Below, piece by piece: positions 42,099 through 50,807 of a DNA stretch of 64,000 nucleotides (within the stretch, counting starts at the first letter, position 1; every line of letters starts with the position of its first letter). The notes below the pieces were generated by a model. The model saw nothing but the letters and a program-made list of their open reading frames with translations. It had not been told where the DNA came from and did not search any database. The translations under genes and the position numbers were made by a program. Source of the stretch: Haloplanus vescus (lineage in GTDB: Archaea > Halobacteriota > Halobacteria > Halobacteriales > Haloferacaceae); the NCBI RefSeq assembly GCF_900107665.1, contig NZ_FNQT01000001.1, positions 231,742 to 295,741 on the forward strand, given 5' to 3'.

Positions 42099-43445
42099 TT
42101 ACGCGGCGCCGCGCCGTCGCCGGTACGCGACCAGTTCGCCTCCGAGCCACACGGCGCCGAGGACGGCTGCACAGAGCGTTCGGAGGACACCCCAACTGGA
42201 CATCCAGATGGGACGAATCCAGGGCACGACGTGCGCCCACCGGTCGGCGACGGCGTCTGTCGGTGCCTCGACTGGCGTCCCGTCGGCGACGGTCTGGAGC
42301 CAGTCGGCGACGCCCGTCGCGCCGTCGGTCGTGACGTTGGCGCTTCCGGTGATGGCGTACTCCCCGCTCGCGTTTTGGTCGCGTATCGTCGGCCCGTTCG
42401 AGTCGTCGCCGTGGACCGGTCGCTCCGCGTCGTAGGGCCCCCACGTCGCGTAGTACTCCCAGACCACCTCGCCGGTCGGCGTCACCTCCATCACGCGATG
42501 GTTGAGCGTGTCCGTAATCAGTGTGTTTCCGTTGGGGAGTCGGTCCGCGTCCCGGGGCCAGTTGAGCGACTCCGCACCGACCGTCCACGTCCGCACCCAC
42601 TCGCCGTCTTCCTTCGCGTACTCGACGACTCGGTCGTTCTCGCTGTCGGCGACGAGCACCGTCGGCGTCCCGTTCTCGCTCACGAGCCAGTCGGGGCTGT
42701 GCTGTTCGTGTAGCACGTCGTGGTCGTCGTCCGTCCCGAGGCGGTCGACGACGTCCTTGCTCTCCATATCGACGACGATGGCCTGATCGAAGTTCCGGGG
42801 CGAGAGCAGGAGTCGACCGTCGCCGATTGGCTCGACGTCGTTGACGTGTGTCCAGTCGTCGTTGTAGCCGCCCTCTGTCGATTCGGGGTAGTGGTTTCTG
42901 AACGTCCACTCCCAGGTGAACTCGTCGGTCGAGCGGTTGTAGACGACGATTCGGTCGTCGCTGACACCCGCGGACTCGTTCCACGCCCGCATATTGGCGA
43001 TGGCGATGCGGTCGTCCCCGAGGTACGCGACGCCGTGGGTGTCGGTCATCTCGAAGCGCTCGGACCAGACGCGCTCTTGCGTGTCGGGGTCGAACTCGAA
43101 GACGACCGTCTCCTCCTCCCGCGGCGACGAGACGAGCAGGTTTCCGTTGGGCATCGGGTCGACCTCGAAGAACCACGCGCCCGACTCGGCGTGTGTCCAC
43201 TCCAGGTCGCCGCCGCCGTCGACGGAAACCAGCCGGGCAGGCTTCTTCCTGTTCGTGTCGCCCCGGAAGGTGTAGCCCTGTGCGCTGACGACGGTCGAGC
43301 CGTTGGCGGGGCTTCGAATCGTCCCCGGTTCGAGACTGGTGTCGGCAGCGGGGTCGTACGTGAGCGCAGCGACGACTGAGGGGGCGAGGAGGGCGAGTAG
43401 TACGACTAGAACGACGACTCTAGAGAGCGTTCGACGCGAAGACAC
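42099..43445 (-). CDS. Arylsulfotransferase (ASST)-family membrane-anchored protein
   Basis: This 448-residue protein has an N-terminal signal/anchor (VVVLVVLLALLAPSVVAAL) and a C-terminal anchor (VLRTLCAAVLGAVWLGGELV). The large outer domain is a beta-propeller of the arylsulfotransferase type with repeated WDxxGxVVWE-like blades (LPNGNTLITDTLNHRVMEVT, TPTGEVVWEYYATW) and His-rich loops. ASST enzymes move sulfate between phenolic groups, but haloarchaeal members near glycosylation genes may act on other substrates. The GTG at 43445 has a TATA-like GGTATTGA about 27 nt upstream. Confidence 0.85.
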   Translation of the reverse strand: MSSRRTLSRVVVLVVLLALLAPSVVAALTYDPAADTSLEPGTIRSPANGSTVVSAQGYTFRGDTNRKKPARLVSVDGGGDLEWTHAESGAWFFEVDPMPNGNLLVSSPREEETVVFEFDPDTQERVWSERFEMTDTHGVAYLGDDRIAIANMRAWNESAGVSDDRIVVYNRSTDEFTWEWTFRNHYPESTEGGYNDDWTHVNDVEPIGDGRLLLSPRNFDQAIVVDMESKDVVDRLGTDDDHDVLHEQHSPDWLVSENGTPTVLVADSENDRVVEYAKEDGEWVRTWTVGAESLNWPRDADRLPNGNTLITDTLNHRVMEVTPTGEVVWEYYATWGPYDAERPVHGDDSNGPTIRDQNASGEYAITGSANVTTDGATGVADWLQTVADGTPVEAPTDAVADRWAHVVPWIRPIWMSSWGVLRTLCAAVLGAVWLGGELVAYRRRRGAA

Positions 43446-43513
43446 ACGGGGCGATTGCGATGTGTCTCATCAATACCTTGCGGTTCGGCGCCGCCGGCAG
43501 GCGGTGACGGCGG

Positions 43514-45286
43514 TCAGTCAGACGCTCGCGCCCGCTCCAGCGCCGACTCGTCGATGAAGATGACGATTTCGTCGCTCCAGAGTCGGAAGTCGTGCCGGTG
43601 GCGTTCGTAGCCCGAGAGTTGGCGGGCGACGCGGTCCTCGTCCCACTCGGCGGCGACGACGACCGGCGGCGGATTCGACCCGATGGACGCGTTCGGCGCC
43701 GTGCTCGTCACGTTCGCACCGTAGCGTTCGAGATACCACGGAAGCGGGAGTCGGGTGTGCCACGACGGGCCGCCGGGACGTGGCTGCAACAGCGAGGACT
43801 CGTTCTTGACGTAGAAGCGCACGTCACTCGGGTTGTTCGGGGAGTGGGTGCCGACGAACAGCACGTCCGTCCCCTCGTTCGTGTGGGAGACGATGCGAAC
43901 GAGTTCCAGCGTCTCCTTGAGGTCGTTCTCGGGTTGGGCCCACTGGATGACCTCGCCCGCTCGCTCCTCGGAGGCGGCGTTGGTGTAGGTGACGTTGGCG
44001 CCGACGACGCCGACGACGGCCGCGGAGAGGAGCAACGCCGCAACGGCGGTGCGGGGCGTCCACGCCGCGGCCGTCGTGAGCGTATCGAGGGCGTCGTCGC
44101 CCGTCCAGTCGAACGACGACCGGACCTGCCGGGCCGTGGCGGCGATGCCGACGGCGGCGGGCACCGCGAGGGGGACGACGGCGTGGACGACGGCCCACGG
44201 CGCCCGGATGTCCGTCGCGATGGGATAGCCGATGACGCTCACCGCGCCCCAGTAGGCGGCGAAGGCGACGAGGGGACGCGAGCCGTCGTCGTCGTAGCCG
44301 TCCGCGACGACGCCGACGACGGCGAACAGGAAGACGAAGAACGCGCCGTACAGCGCGGTTTCGAGGAAGTCGTAGACGAAGGGCAGGTAGTCGTGGTTCT
44401 GGTGGCTGCCGCCGATCCAGAGGCCGTAGAAGTCCTTCCACGACCCGACGGTCGCCGTCTCGACGACGCCCGGGAGCTGGCTCGGCGCCGCGAGCGCGTT
44501 CCAGAGTTCGGGCCGCGGCGCGTAGAAGAACGCGACGACGGCGAAGAAGACGGCGACGGCGGCGACGGTGTGACCGAGGGCGAGGCCGAGGCCGCGCGGG
44601 ATGGAGCCACCCCACGACTGGAGACGGTAGGCGACGGCGGTGCGCCAGTCTCGGGTGACGAGACGGCGGACCGAGCGGCCCTCGTGGGACGCACGGAAGA
44701 GGCGGTGGTCGACGAGGAGCGCACCCGCGCCGAGATAGCAGAGCAGGTAGACGACGGCGCTCTCCTTGGTGGTGAAGGCCAGTCCGAAGACGGCGGCGGC
44801 GGGGTAGAGCAGGCGCGCGTCGCTCCGGTCGAGGGCGCGGACGAACAGTGCGAGGGCGGCGAAGGCGAACGCGCCCACGAGCACGTCGTTGCGCATGAAC
44901 CGCGAGTAGTAGACGAGCAGCGGGTTGGCCGCGAGGACGACGGCGAGTGCGACGACTTCGGCGTCGTCGAGGCGGTCACGGAGCAGCCACGCCGTGAGGG
45001 GGAGGAAGCCGCCGACGAGGGCGACGACCAAGCGCGCGCTGAAGTCGCTGGCGCCGAGGCCGGGAATCGCGAACACCCAGTCGTTGACGACGAAGAGGAA
45101 GGGGCCGTGGACGATGGGGCGGTACGCGAACTCGCCCGTCTCGTGATAGCGGAGAATCCAGTAGCCGACGCGGCCCTCGTCCCAGTGGAAGATTCGCCCG
45201 CCGAGGCCGACGAGGCGAGCGAGGAGGGCGAGCACTGTAATCACGAGGACCGCCGGGAGGGTGCGACGGCGACCGTCGAGGCGCAT
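43514..45286 (-). CDS. Agl23-type membrane protein, flippase activity-associated (glycosyltransferase 39-like)
   Basis: This 590-residue polytopic membrane protein has the GT39/ArnT-like N-terminal layout: a first loop WDEGRVGYWILRYHETGEFA with acidic residues, then about eleven helices and a C-terminal soluble domain. The pattern RPIVHGPFLFVVNDWVF matches the Agl23/TIGR03663 group linked to haloarchaeal N-glycosylation. It probably handles a dolichol-phosphate-linked sugar. I used the ATG at 45286; a GTG at 45307 adds seven residues and could be a leaderless start. Confidence 0.82.
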   Translation of the reverse strand: MRLDGRRRTLPAVLVITVLALLARLVGLGGRIFHWDEGRVGYWILRYHETGEFAYRPIVHGPFLFVVNDWVFAIPGLGASDFSARLVVALVGGFLPLTAWLLRDRLDDAEVVALAVVLAANPLLVYYSRFMRNDVLVGAFAFAALALFVRALDRSDARLLYPAAAVFGLAFTTKESAVVYLLCYLGAGALLVDHRLFRASHEGRSVRRLVTRDWRTAVAYRLQSWGGSIPRGLGLALGHTVAAVAVFFAVVAFFYAPRPELWNALAAPSQLPGVVETATVGSWKDFYGLWIGGSHQNHDYLPFVYDFLETALYGAFFVFLFAVVGVVADGYDDDGSRPLVAFAAYWGAVSVIGYPIATDIRAPWAVVHAVVPLAVPAAVGIAATARQVRSSFDWTGDDALDTLTTAAAWTPRTAVAALLLSAAVVGVVGANVTYTNAASEERAGEVIQWAQPENDLKETLELVRIVSHTNEGTDVLFVGTHSPNNPSDVRFYVKNESSLLQPRPGGPSWHTRLPLPWYLERYGANVTSTAPNASIGSNPPPVVVAAEWDEDRVARQLSGYERHRHDFRLWSDEIVIFIDESALERARASD

Positions 45287-45381
45287 CGCTCCTGTCTGCC
45301 CGCTCACCGGTTACAACTCTTTTGTTTTCGGGGGCGCGGGCGACAGTAAGGCCTTTGCCACCCGGCGCCAACCCGGCGGAT

Positions 45382-45786
45382 ATGATAACGCTGGGGTTGG
45401 TGGTGGCGCAGTTCAACGCGTCCGTCACCGAGCCGATGGAAGAAGAGGCACGGGCGGCGGCCGACGACGCCGGCGCCGACGTAGACGCCACCGTCGAGGT
45501 GCCGGGGGTGTACGACGCGCCGCTGGCGGCGGACCGACTCGCGCGCCGAGACGATATCGACGCCGTCGCCGTCGTGGGCGCCATCGTCACCGGCGACACG
45601 AGCCACGACCACGTCATTGGCGACGCGACGGCGCAGGCGCTGACTCGGGTGAGTCTCGACCGGGACACGCCGGTCACCTTCGGCGTCAGCGGCCCGGGCA
45701 TGAGCGGGGCGGAAGCTCGGGAGCGCGTCGAGAAAGGAGCGGAAGCGGTAAACGCGGCGGTCGAGATGGTACGCACGTTACCATGA
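45382..45786 (+). CDS. ribH: 6,7-dimethyl-8-ribityllumazine synthase
   Basis: This 134-residue riboflavin-pathway enzyme joins a ribitylaminouracil and dihydroxybutanone phosphate. Motifs are GLVVAQFNASVTEPMEEEA, EVPGVYDAPLAADRL and VVGAIVTGDTSHDHVIGDAT, which includes the catalytic His region. The length matches archaeal RibH. The ATG at 45382 has a TATA-like element near 45355. Its stop overlaps the aminotransferase start as ATGA. Confidence 0.93.
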   Translation: MITLGLVVAQFNASVTEPMEEEARAAADDAGADVDATVEVPGVYDAPLAADRLARRDDIDAVAVVGAIVTGDTSHDHVIGDATAQALTRVSLDRDTPVTFGVSGPGMSGAEARERVEKGAEAVNAAVEMVRTLP

Positions 45787-46931
45787 ACTTCGACTTCGCG
45801 TCGCGCGTCGAGCGCGTCGAGCCGAGTGCGACCCTCGCGATTAGCAACCTCGCGAACGAACTGGAGGCGGAGGGCATCGACGTCGTCGACCTCTCGGTCG
45901 GCGAACCCGACTTCGACACGCCAGAGAACATCAAGACGGCCGCGAAGGACTCGCTCGATGCCGGGGACACGAGTTACACCTCCTCGAACGGCGTCGCCGA
46001 ACTCCGAGCGGCCATCGCGGAGAAACTGCAGGCCGACGGTATCGACTGTACGGCGGACAACATCGTCGTCACGCCCGGCGGCAAGCAGGCGCTCTACGAA
46101 ATCTTCCACACGCTAATCGATTCGGGCGACGAAGTCGCGCTCCTCGACCCGGCGTGGGTGTCCTACGAGGCACAGGCGAAGATGGCCGGTGCCGACCTCT
46201 CGCGGGTCGACCTCTCACCCTACGACTTCCAGCTCGAACCCGCGCTCGACGACCTCGCGGCCACTGTCTCCGACGACACCGAACTCCTCGTCGTCAACTC
46301 GCCGTCGAACCCGACGGGCGCCGTCTACTCCGACGAGGCTCTCGAAGGCGTCCGTGACCTCGCCGTCGAACACGACATCACCGTCATCTCCGACGAGATG
46401 TACGACGAAATCACGTACGGCGTCGAGCAGACGAGCCTCGGCAGTCTGGACGGCATGGCCGACCGAACCATCACGGTCAACGGCTTCTCGAAGGCCTACG
46501 CGATGACCGGGTGGCGTCTCGGCTACTTCTGTGCGCCCGAGGAGTTCGTCTCGCAGGCGGGCAAGATTCAGTCGCACTCCGTCTCCTGTGCGGTCAACTT
46601 CGTCCAACACGCCGGCATCGAGGCGCTCCGCAACACCGACGAGGCCGTCGGCGAGATGCGCGACGCCTTCCGCGACCGGCGTGACATGCTCGTCAACCTC
46701 TTCGCCGACCACGGCGTCGACGTGCCCGTCGGTGACGGCGCGTTCTACATGATGCTCCCCGTCGACGACGACGACCAAGCGTGGTGTGAGGGCGCCATCG
46801 AGGACGCCCACGTCGCGACGGTGCCTGGAAGCGCGTTCGGCACCCCCGGCTACGCGCGCATCTCCTACGCCGCGAGTCAGGAGAGACTCCAAGAGGGCGT
46901 CGAGCGCTTGGTCGCGAACGACTACCTGTAG
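45783..46931 (+). CDS. Class I/II pyridoxal-phosphate aminotransferase (aspartate aminotransferase-like)
   Basis: This 382-residue fold-type I aminotransferase has the PLP lysine in NGFSKAYAMTGWRLGY near residue 233. Other PLP contacts are TPGGKQALYEIF, NSPSNPTGAVYSDEAL and ISDEMYDEITYG. The closest pattern is aspartate or aromatic aminotransferase; the substrate cannot be fixed by eye. The start overlaps the ribH stop as ATGA, so the two are co-translated, although no pathway link is evident. Confidence 0.92.
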   Translation: MNFDFASRVERVEPSATLAISNLANELEAEGIDVVDLSVGEPDFDTPENIKTAAKDSLDAGDTSYTSSNGVAELRAAIAEKLQADGIDCTADNIVVTPGGKQALYEIFHTLIDSGDEVALLDPAWVSYEAQAKMAGADLSRVDLSPYDFQLEPALDDLAATVSDDTELLVVNSPSNPTGAVYSDEALEGVRDLAVEHDITVISDEMYDEITYGVEQTSLGSLDGMADRTITVNGFSKAYAMTGWRLGYFCAPEEFVSQAGKIQSHSVSCAVNFVQHAGIEALRNTDEAVGEMRDAFRDRRDMLVNLFADHGVDVPVGDGAFYMMLPVDDDDQAWCEGAIEDAHVATVPGSAFGTPGYARISYAASQERLQEGVERLVANDYL

Positions 46932-46979
46932 CGCCGCGACGCCGAGCCTTTAGGTACGGTCCCGACCCACGACTACTCG

Positions 46980-48878
46980 ATGCGCGTTCGGGACCTCCCC
47001 CTCTCGCCAGCGGTCGTCGACCACTTCGAGAGCCGGGGCATCGAGGAGCTCTACCCGCCGCAAGTCGCGGCTGTCGAGGCGGGCATCACCGAGGGGCGCC
47101 GCCTCGTCGCCGCCGTGCCCACCGCGAGCGGAAAGACGTTCGTCGCCACCGTGGCGATGCTGACCGCCGACGGTCCGGGGCTCTACATCGTCCCGTTGCG
47201 GGCGCTCGCCCGCGAGAAATACGACACCTTCTCCGAACTCCCCGGCGTGAGCGTCGGCATCTCGACCGGCGACTTCGACTCCGACGCCACCGACCTCGCC
47301 GACAACGACATCGTCGTCGCCACGAGCGAGAAGGTGGACTCCGCCATCCGCAACGGCGCCGACTGGATTGCCGACCTGGCCTGCGTCGTCGTTGACGAAG
47401 TCCACCTCGTGGGGAGCGAAGGCCGCGGCCCGACGCTCGAAGTGACCCTCGCCACCCTCCAGCGCCGCGCGCCGGGCGTCCAAATCGTCGCGCTCTCGGC
47501 GACGGTGGCGAATCCAGACGAACTCGCGGACTGGCTTGACGCCGCCCTCGTCCAGTCGACGTGGCGCCCGGTCGACCTCCGGACCGGCGTCTACGCCGAG
47601 GGCGACGTGACGTTCGACGACGACACCGCCCACTCGCTCGCAGTCCCGGGCGACCCCGACGACGCAACCGACGCGACCGACGCCCTCGTCAGCGAGACGG
47701 TCGACGACGGGGGACAGGCGCTGGCGTTCGTCCGGTCGCGTCGCGAGGCGGAGACGCTCGCCGAACGCCTCGCGAGCGGCGGCCTCGGGTCGTCGCCCGA
47801 CGTGGCCGAGGAAGTCCGGTCGCTCGACGGCACGGAGACGGGGCGCCGCCTCGCGGACTGCATCGAGGGCGGCGTCGCCTTCCACCACGCCGGCCTGCGG
47901 AGCGCCCACCGCGTCGCCGTCGAACGCGCCTTCCGCGAGCGAAACCTCCGCGCCATCTGTGCGACGCCGACGCTGGCCGCCGGCGTCAACGTGCCCGCGC
48001 GCCGCGTCGTCGTTCGCGACCAGCAACGGTACACGGGGTCGGGCATGGAGTGGTTGCCGACGCTCGAAGTCCACCAGATGTGCGGCCGGGCGGGCCGCCC
48101 CCACCTCGACCCCTACGGTGAGGCGGTGCTGGTCGGGGACGCGGACACGCGCGACGACCTCTGGGAGCGCTACGTCGACGCCGACCCCGAGCGAGTCGAC
48201 TCGAAGCTCGCGGACCCGAACGCGCTCCGGACGCACGTCCTCTCCATCGTCGCGTCGGGGTTCGCCGACTCGCGGGACGGCGTGTTGGGTGTCCTCGACG
48301 CCACCTTCTTCGCGCACGGCACGCCGACGGCGGAGTTGAGCGGCGTCCTCGACACCGCAATCGCGGACCTCGTCGACATGGAGATGCTCGTTGACGACGC
48401 GGGCCTGCGGGCGACGGAGCTCGGCGAGCAGGTGTCCAAGCAGTACGTCACGCCCGAGACGGGTGCGCGAATCGTCGACGGGATTCGGATGGCGACGGGA
48501 CTGTCGTCGGTGACGCGACTGACCGCGCTCGAAATCGTCTGTGACACGCCGGATATGCCCGACACGTATCTGGGCAACCGCGAGCGGGCGGACATGTATC
48601 GATTCGCGCAGACCCACGCCGACGAGTTCACGACGAAGATGGGCGAGACGGACGATTTCGAGGCGTGGCTGACGGCCGTGAAGACGGCGCGCATCCTCCA
48701 CGAGTGGACGGCGGGGACGGGTGCCGAGGAATTGGTCGAGCGGTTCCGCATTGGCCCCGGCGACTTGGAGTCTCGAATCGAGCGCGCCGAGTGGTTACTG
48801 GGCGCGGCGGATGCCATCGCGCGCGTCGTCGACGCCGACGCGGACGTGCCGTTCAGAGACTGTCGCGCGCGGCTCTAA
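46980..48878 (+). CDS. Hel308-type Ski2-like DNA helicase, short C-terminus
   Basis: This 632-residue superfamily 2 helicase starts with the Hel308 Q-motif region (MRVRDLPLSPAVVDHFESRG). It has Walker A AVPTASGKTFVATVAM, DEVH box VVVDEVHLVGSEGRGP, motif III ALSATVAN and motif VI QMCGRAGRP. Hel308 unwinds forked DNA at stalled replication. Most Hel308 proteins exceed 700 residues and end in a helix-hairpin-helix domain. Here the ratchet domain is followed by only a few residues (VPFRDCRARL), so domain 5 appears missing. A TATA-like CTTTAGG lies about 27 nt before the ATG. Confidence 0.9.
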   Translation: MRVRDLPLSPAVVDHFESRGIEELYPPQVAAVEAGITEGRRLVAAVPTASGKTFVATVAMLTADGPGLYIVPLRALAREKYDTFSELPGVSVGISTGDFDSDATDLADNDIVVATSEKVDSAIRNGADWIADLACVVVDEVHLVGSEGRGPTLEVTLATLQRRAPGVQIVALSATVANPDELADWLDAALVQSTWRPVDLRTGVYAEGDVTFDDDTAHSLAVPGDPDDATDATDALVSETVDDGGQALAFVRSRREAETLAERLASGGLGSSPDVAEEVRSLDGTETGRRLADCIEGGVAFHHAGLRSAHRVAVERAFRERNLRAICATPTLAAGVNVPARRVVVRDQQRYTGSGMEWLPTLEVHQMCGRAGRPHLDPYGEAVLVGDADTRDDLWERYVDADPERVDSKLADPNALRTHVLSIVASGFADSRDGVLGVLDATFFAHGTPTAELSGVLDTAIADLVDMEMLVDDAGLRATELGEQVSKQYVTPETGARIVDGIRMATGLSSVTRLTALEIVCDTPDMPDTYLGNRERADMYRFAQTHADEFTTKMGETDDFEAWLTAVKTARILHEWTAGTGAEELVERFRIGPGDLESRIERAEWLLGAADAIARVVDADADVPFRDCRARL

Positions 48879-49772
48879 TTACTCCCCACCGCCGCCACCG
48901 GGCAGTCGCTTCCGGTAGCGATAGACGAGGCCCCCGGCCACCGCGAAGGGCGTGAGGAAGACGAGCAGGTACGGGGCGACGTACGCCCCGGCGACGACTG
49001 TCGCACGGAGGACGACGCCGACGCCGTGGACGGATTCGAGAAACGCCGCGACGACGGGCGTGTCGTACCAGTGGTCGGGCGCCGGGCGGTCGGGACGGGG
49101 TTCGACCATCTCGACGGTGATGGTCGAGTAGGCGACGCGACGCTGGAGGTTCTGGAGTTGCGCTTCCGTCTGCTCGATTTCCGTCTGCACCTCGGAGAGC
49201 CGTTTTTCGACGGCGAGCACGTCTTCGGTGTCGTTGGCGTTCTGATAGAGTTGGCGGAGGCGGTCACGCTGGGCGCGGAGGTTGTCGAGGCGAGCCTGCA
49301 GGTCGACCACTTGATCGGTCACGTCCTGAGTCGAGGTTCGCGATTCGAGGACGGTCCCTTCGCGCTCGACGAGGGTCATCGTCCGCGAGAAGTTGTCGGC
49401 GGGGACCCGGAGGACGACTTGGCCGGAGGACCACGACGCGCCGTCGCTGTCGTGGACTTGCTGGGTGGTGTCGGCGACGTAGCCACCGCGGGCCTCGACG
49501 GCGGCCGTCAGGTTCGAGCGCGACGACTCGTAGTCGTCGACGCGGATGCGAACCTCGCCGGTCCGGATAATCGACCGACCGTCGGCGACGTTTTGGGTGG
49601 TGTCACCGGCGGTCGCACCGTCTTCGGCGCTCCCACTGCCGCCGCCGCTCTCTTGGACGGTCATCGACACGTCGGAGTCACCCCCACTCACCGCGGACCC
49701 GGCCGACCCGCCACAGCCGGCGAGGACGACCAGTACCGCGAGCATCGCGACGACCGTTCGTGAACGGTTCAT
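48879..49772 (-). CDS. DUF4349-domain membrane lipoprotein
   Basis: This 297-residue protein has a lipoprotein signal (VVAMLAVLVVLAGCGGSAGS), a DUF4349 domain with IRTGEVRIRVDDYESSRSNL, a coiled coil (residues 155-205, LDNLRAQRDRLRQLYQNAND) and a C-terminal helix (APYLLVFLTPFAVAGGLVY). DUF4349 proteins are thought to act in envelope sensing or assembly. The start ATG at 49770-49772 gives a normal signal peptide length. It ends one base past the convergent helicase. Confidence 0.85.
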   Translation of the reverse strand: MNRSRTVVAMLAVLVVLAGCGGSAGSAVSGGDSDVSMTVQESGGGSGSAEDGATAGDTTQNVADGRSIIRTGEVRIRVDDYESSRSNLTAAVEARGGYVADTTQQVHDSDGASWSSGQVVLRVPADNFSRTMTLVEREGTVLESRTSTQDVTDQVVDLQARLDNLRAQRDRLRQLYQNANDTEDVLAVEKRLSEVQTEIEQTEAQLQNLQRRVAYSTITVEMVEPRPDRPAPDHWYDTPVVAAFLESVHGVGVVLRATVVAGAYVAPYLLVFLTPFAVAGGLVYRYRKRLPGGGGGE

Positions 49773-49917
49773 GCTCCGGCGTACACGCCCCGACCGCAAA
49801 AACGCACACCAAAACACAAACGAGCGTTTGACCGACGATCACGGGTCCGTTTGTCACGGGAACGAACAATACAGTATATACGTTATTTTTATCCCGACAT
49901 AATGGGATGCGTACTGT

Positions 49918-50028
49918 ATGACGACCGACTCCGACTGCCACCACGCTCCGCTGTCGACGACTGCCGCGGCGAGGCGGGTCACCGGTGCGGTGCCGACGAG
50001 TGGCGACCGAACGGACGCGAGGCGATGA
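49918..50028 (+). CDS. Leaderless mini-ORF before a coiled-coil protein (36 aa)
   Basis: The peptide begins MTTDSDCHHAPLSTTAAARR. Its ATG is about 30 nt from the centre of TATTTTTATC (49,884-49,893). Its TGA (50026-50028) overlaps the next ATG (50025-50027). A second TATA-like TATATA (49875-49880) is 25 nt from an ATG at 49902 that is in frame with the main gene, so that gene might instead begin there. Confidence 0.4.
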   Translation: MTTDSDCHHAPLSTTAAARRVTGAVPTSGDRTDARR

Positions 50029-50768
50029 GCGAGCGAATCGACGACGCACTCGACGCCGTCGCGGCCGAGCGAGCGACGATTAGCGCCGAACGCGACGCGC
50101 TGTCGGCGTTCGACCGGCGCGTCGAGGAGTTGGAGGCGGTGACCGTCTCGGGCGGGCCGTCGCTGCTGGCCGACCAGCGCCAGTCGGACCGCTCGCTCGA
50201 ACGCGTCCGCACGGCGTACGCAGAGACGCTGATGGCCGTCCCGCACTACGAATCAGAGTACGACGACACGCTCGCCGAGAGCCTCGCCGCCGAGTTCGGC
50301 GACGACTTGGCCGCGGCGCTGCTGAGCGGCGAGGCGCTGACGCCGACGATTCGGAACGCCGTCCGCGCCGCCGCGGCGGCCGCCCAAAACGAGCGTGAGG
50401 AGTTCCTCGACGTCTTGGACCGCGAAGCGGCGTCGCTCGAAGCCGCGGCCGCCGATATCGACGAGGTTCGCGCCGAGTTGCGAGCGCTCGACGACGGCCC
50501 GCTCTCGGCCCAGCGCTTCGACGAACTGCGGCGGCGCTGGCAGGGGGTTCGTGACCTCGAAGCCCGCGTCGACGGCATCGGGCGCCGGCGCCAAGAGACC
50601 ATCCGCAGTCACCGGAGCGACCTGCCCGGCGTCCCGACCGACCTGAGCGAGTATCTCTACGCCGACCTGTCGTCGCCGTACCCGGTGCTCGCGACGCTGG
50701 CGACGGTTGGCGAGCGACTGACGGGGGCGCGACGGCGCGTCGAACGCGAATTGGCGGCGACGGCCTGA
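50025..50768 (+). CDS. Haloarchaeal coiled-coil protein, DUF7260-like
   Basis: This 247-residue soluble, Ala/Glu/Arg-rich helical protein begins MSERIDDALDAVAAERATIS. It has several coiled stretches, such as AERDALSAFDRRVEELEAV and LDREAASLEAAAADIDEVRA. No catalytic motif is visible. I chose the ATG at 50025, which overlaps the mini-ORF stop, because the upstream in-frame extension to 49902 looks poorly conserved. The function is unknown. Confidence 0.72.
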   Translation: MSERIDDALDAVAAERATISAERDALSAFDRRVEELEAVTVSGGPSLLADQRQSDRSLERVRTAYAETLMAVPHYESEYDDTLAESLAAEFGDDLAAALLSGEALTPTIRNAVRAAAAAAQNEREEFLDVLDREAASLEAAAADIDEVRAELRALDDGPLSAQRFDELRRRWQGVRDLEARVDGIGRRRQETIRSHRSDLPGVPTDLSEYLYADLSSPYPVLATLATVGERLTGARRRVERELAATA

Positions 50769-50807
50769 CGGGAAACGTTGAGGTGGCCGCCCGCCCGACG
50801 GTGGGGT

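Noticed and set aside
43592-45349. Plus-strand frame opposite the Agl23-type gene
   Set aside because: Mirror of membrane-protein codons; the product is composed of Glu/Gly/Arg/Val repeats with no domain.
46950-48701. Minus-strand frame opposite the Hel308 helicase
   Set aside because: The helicase motifs are unambiguous on the plus strand.
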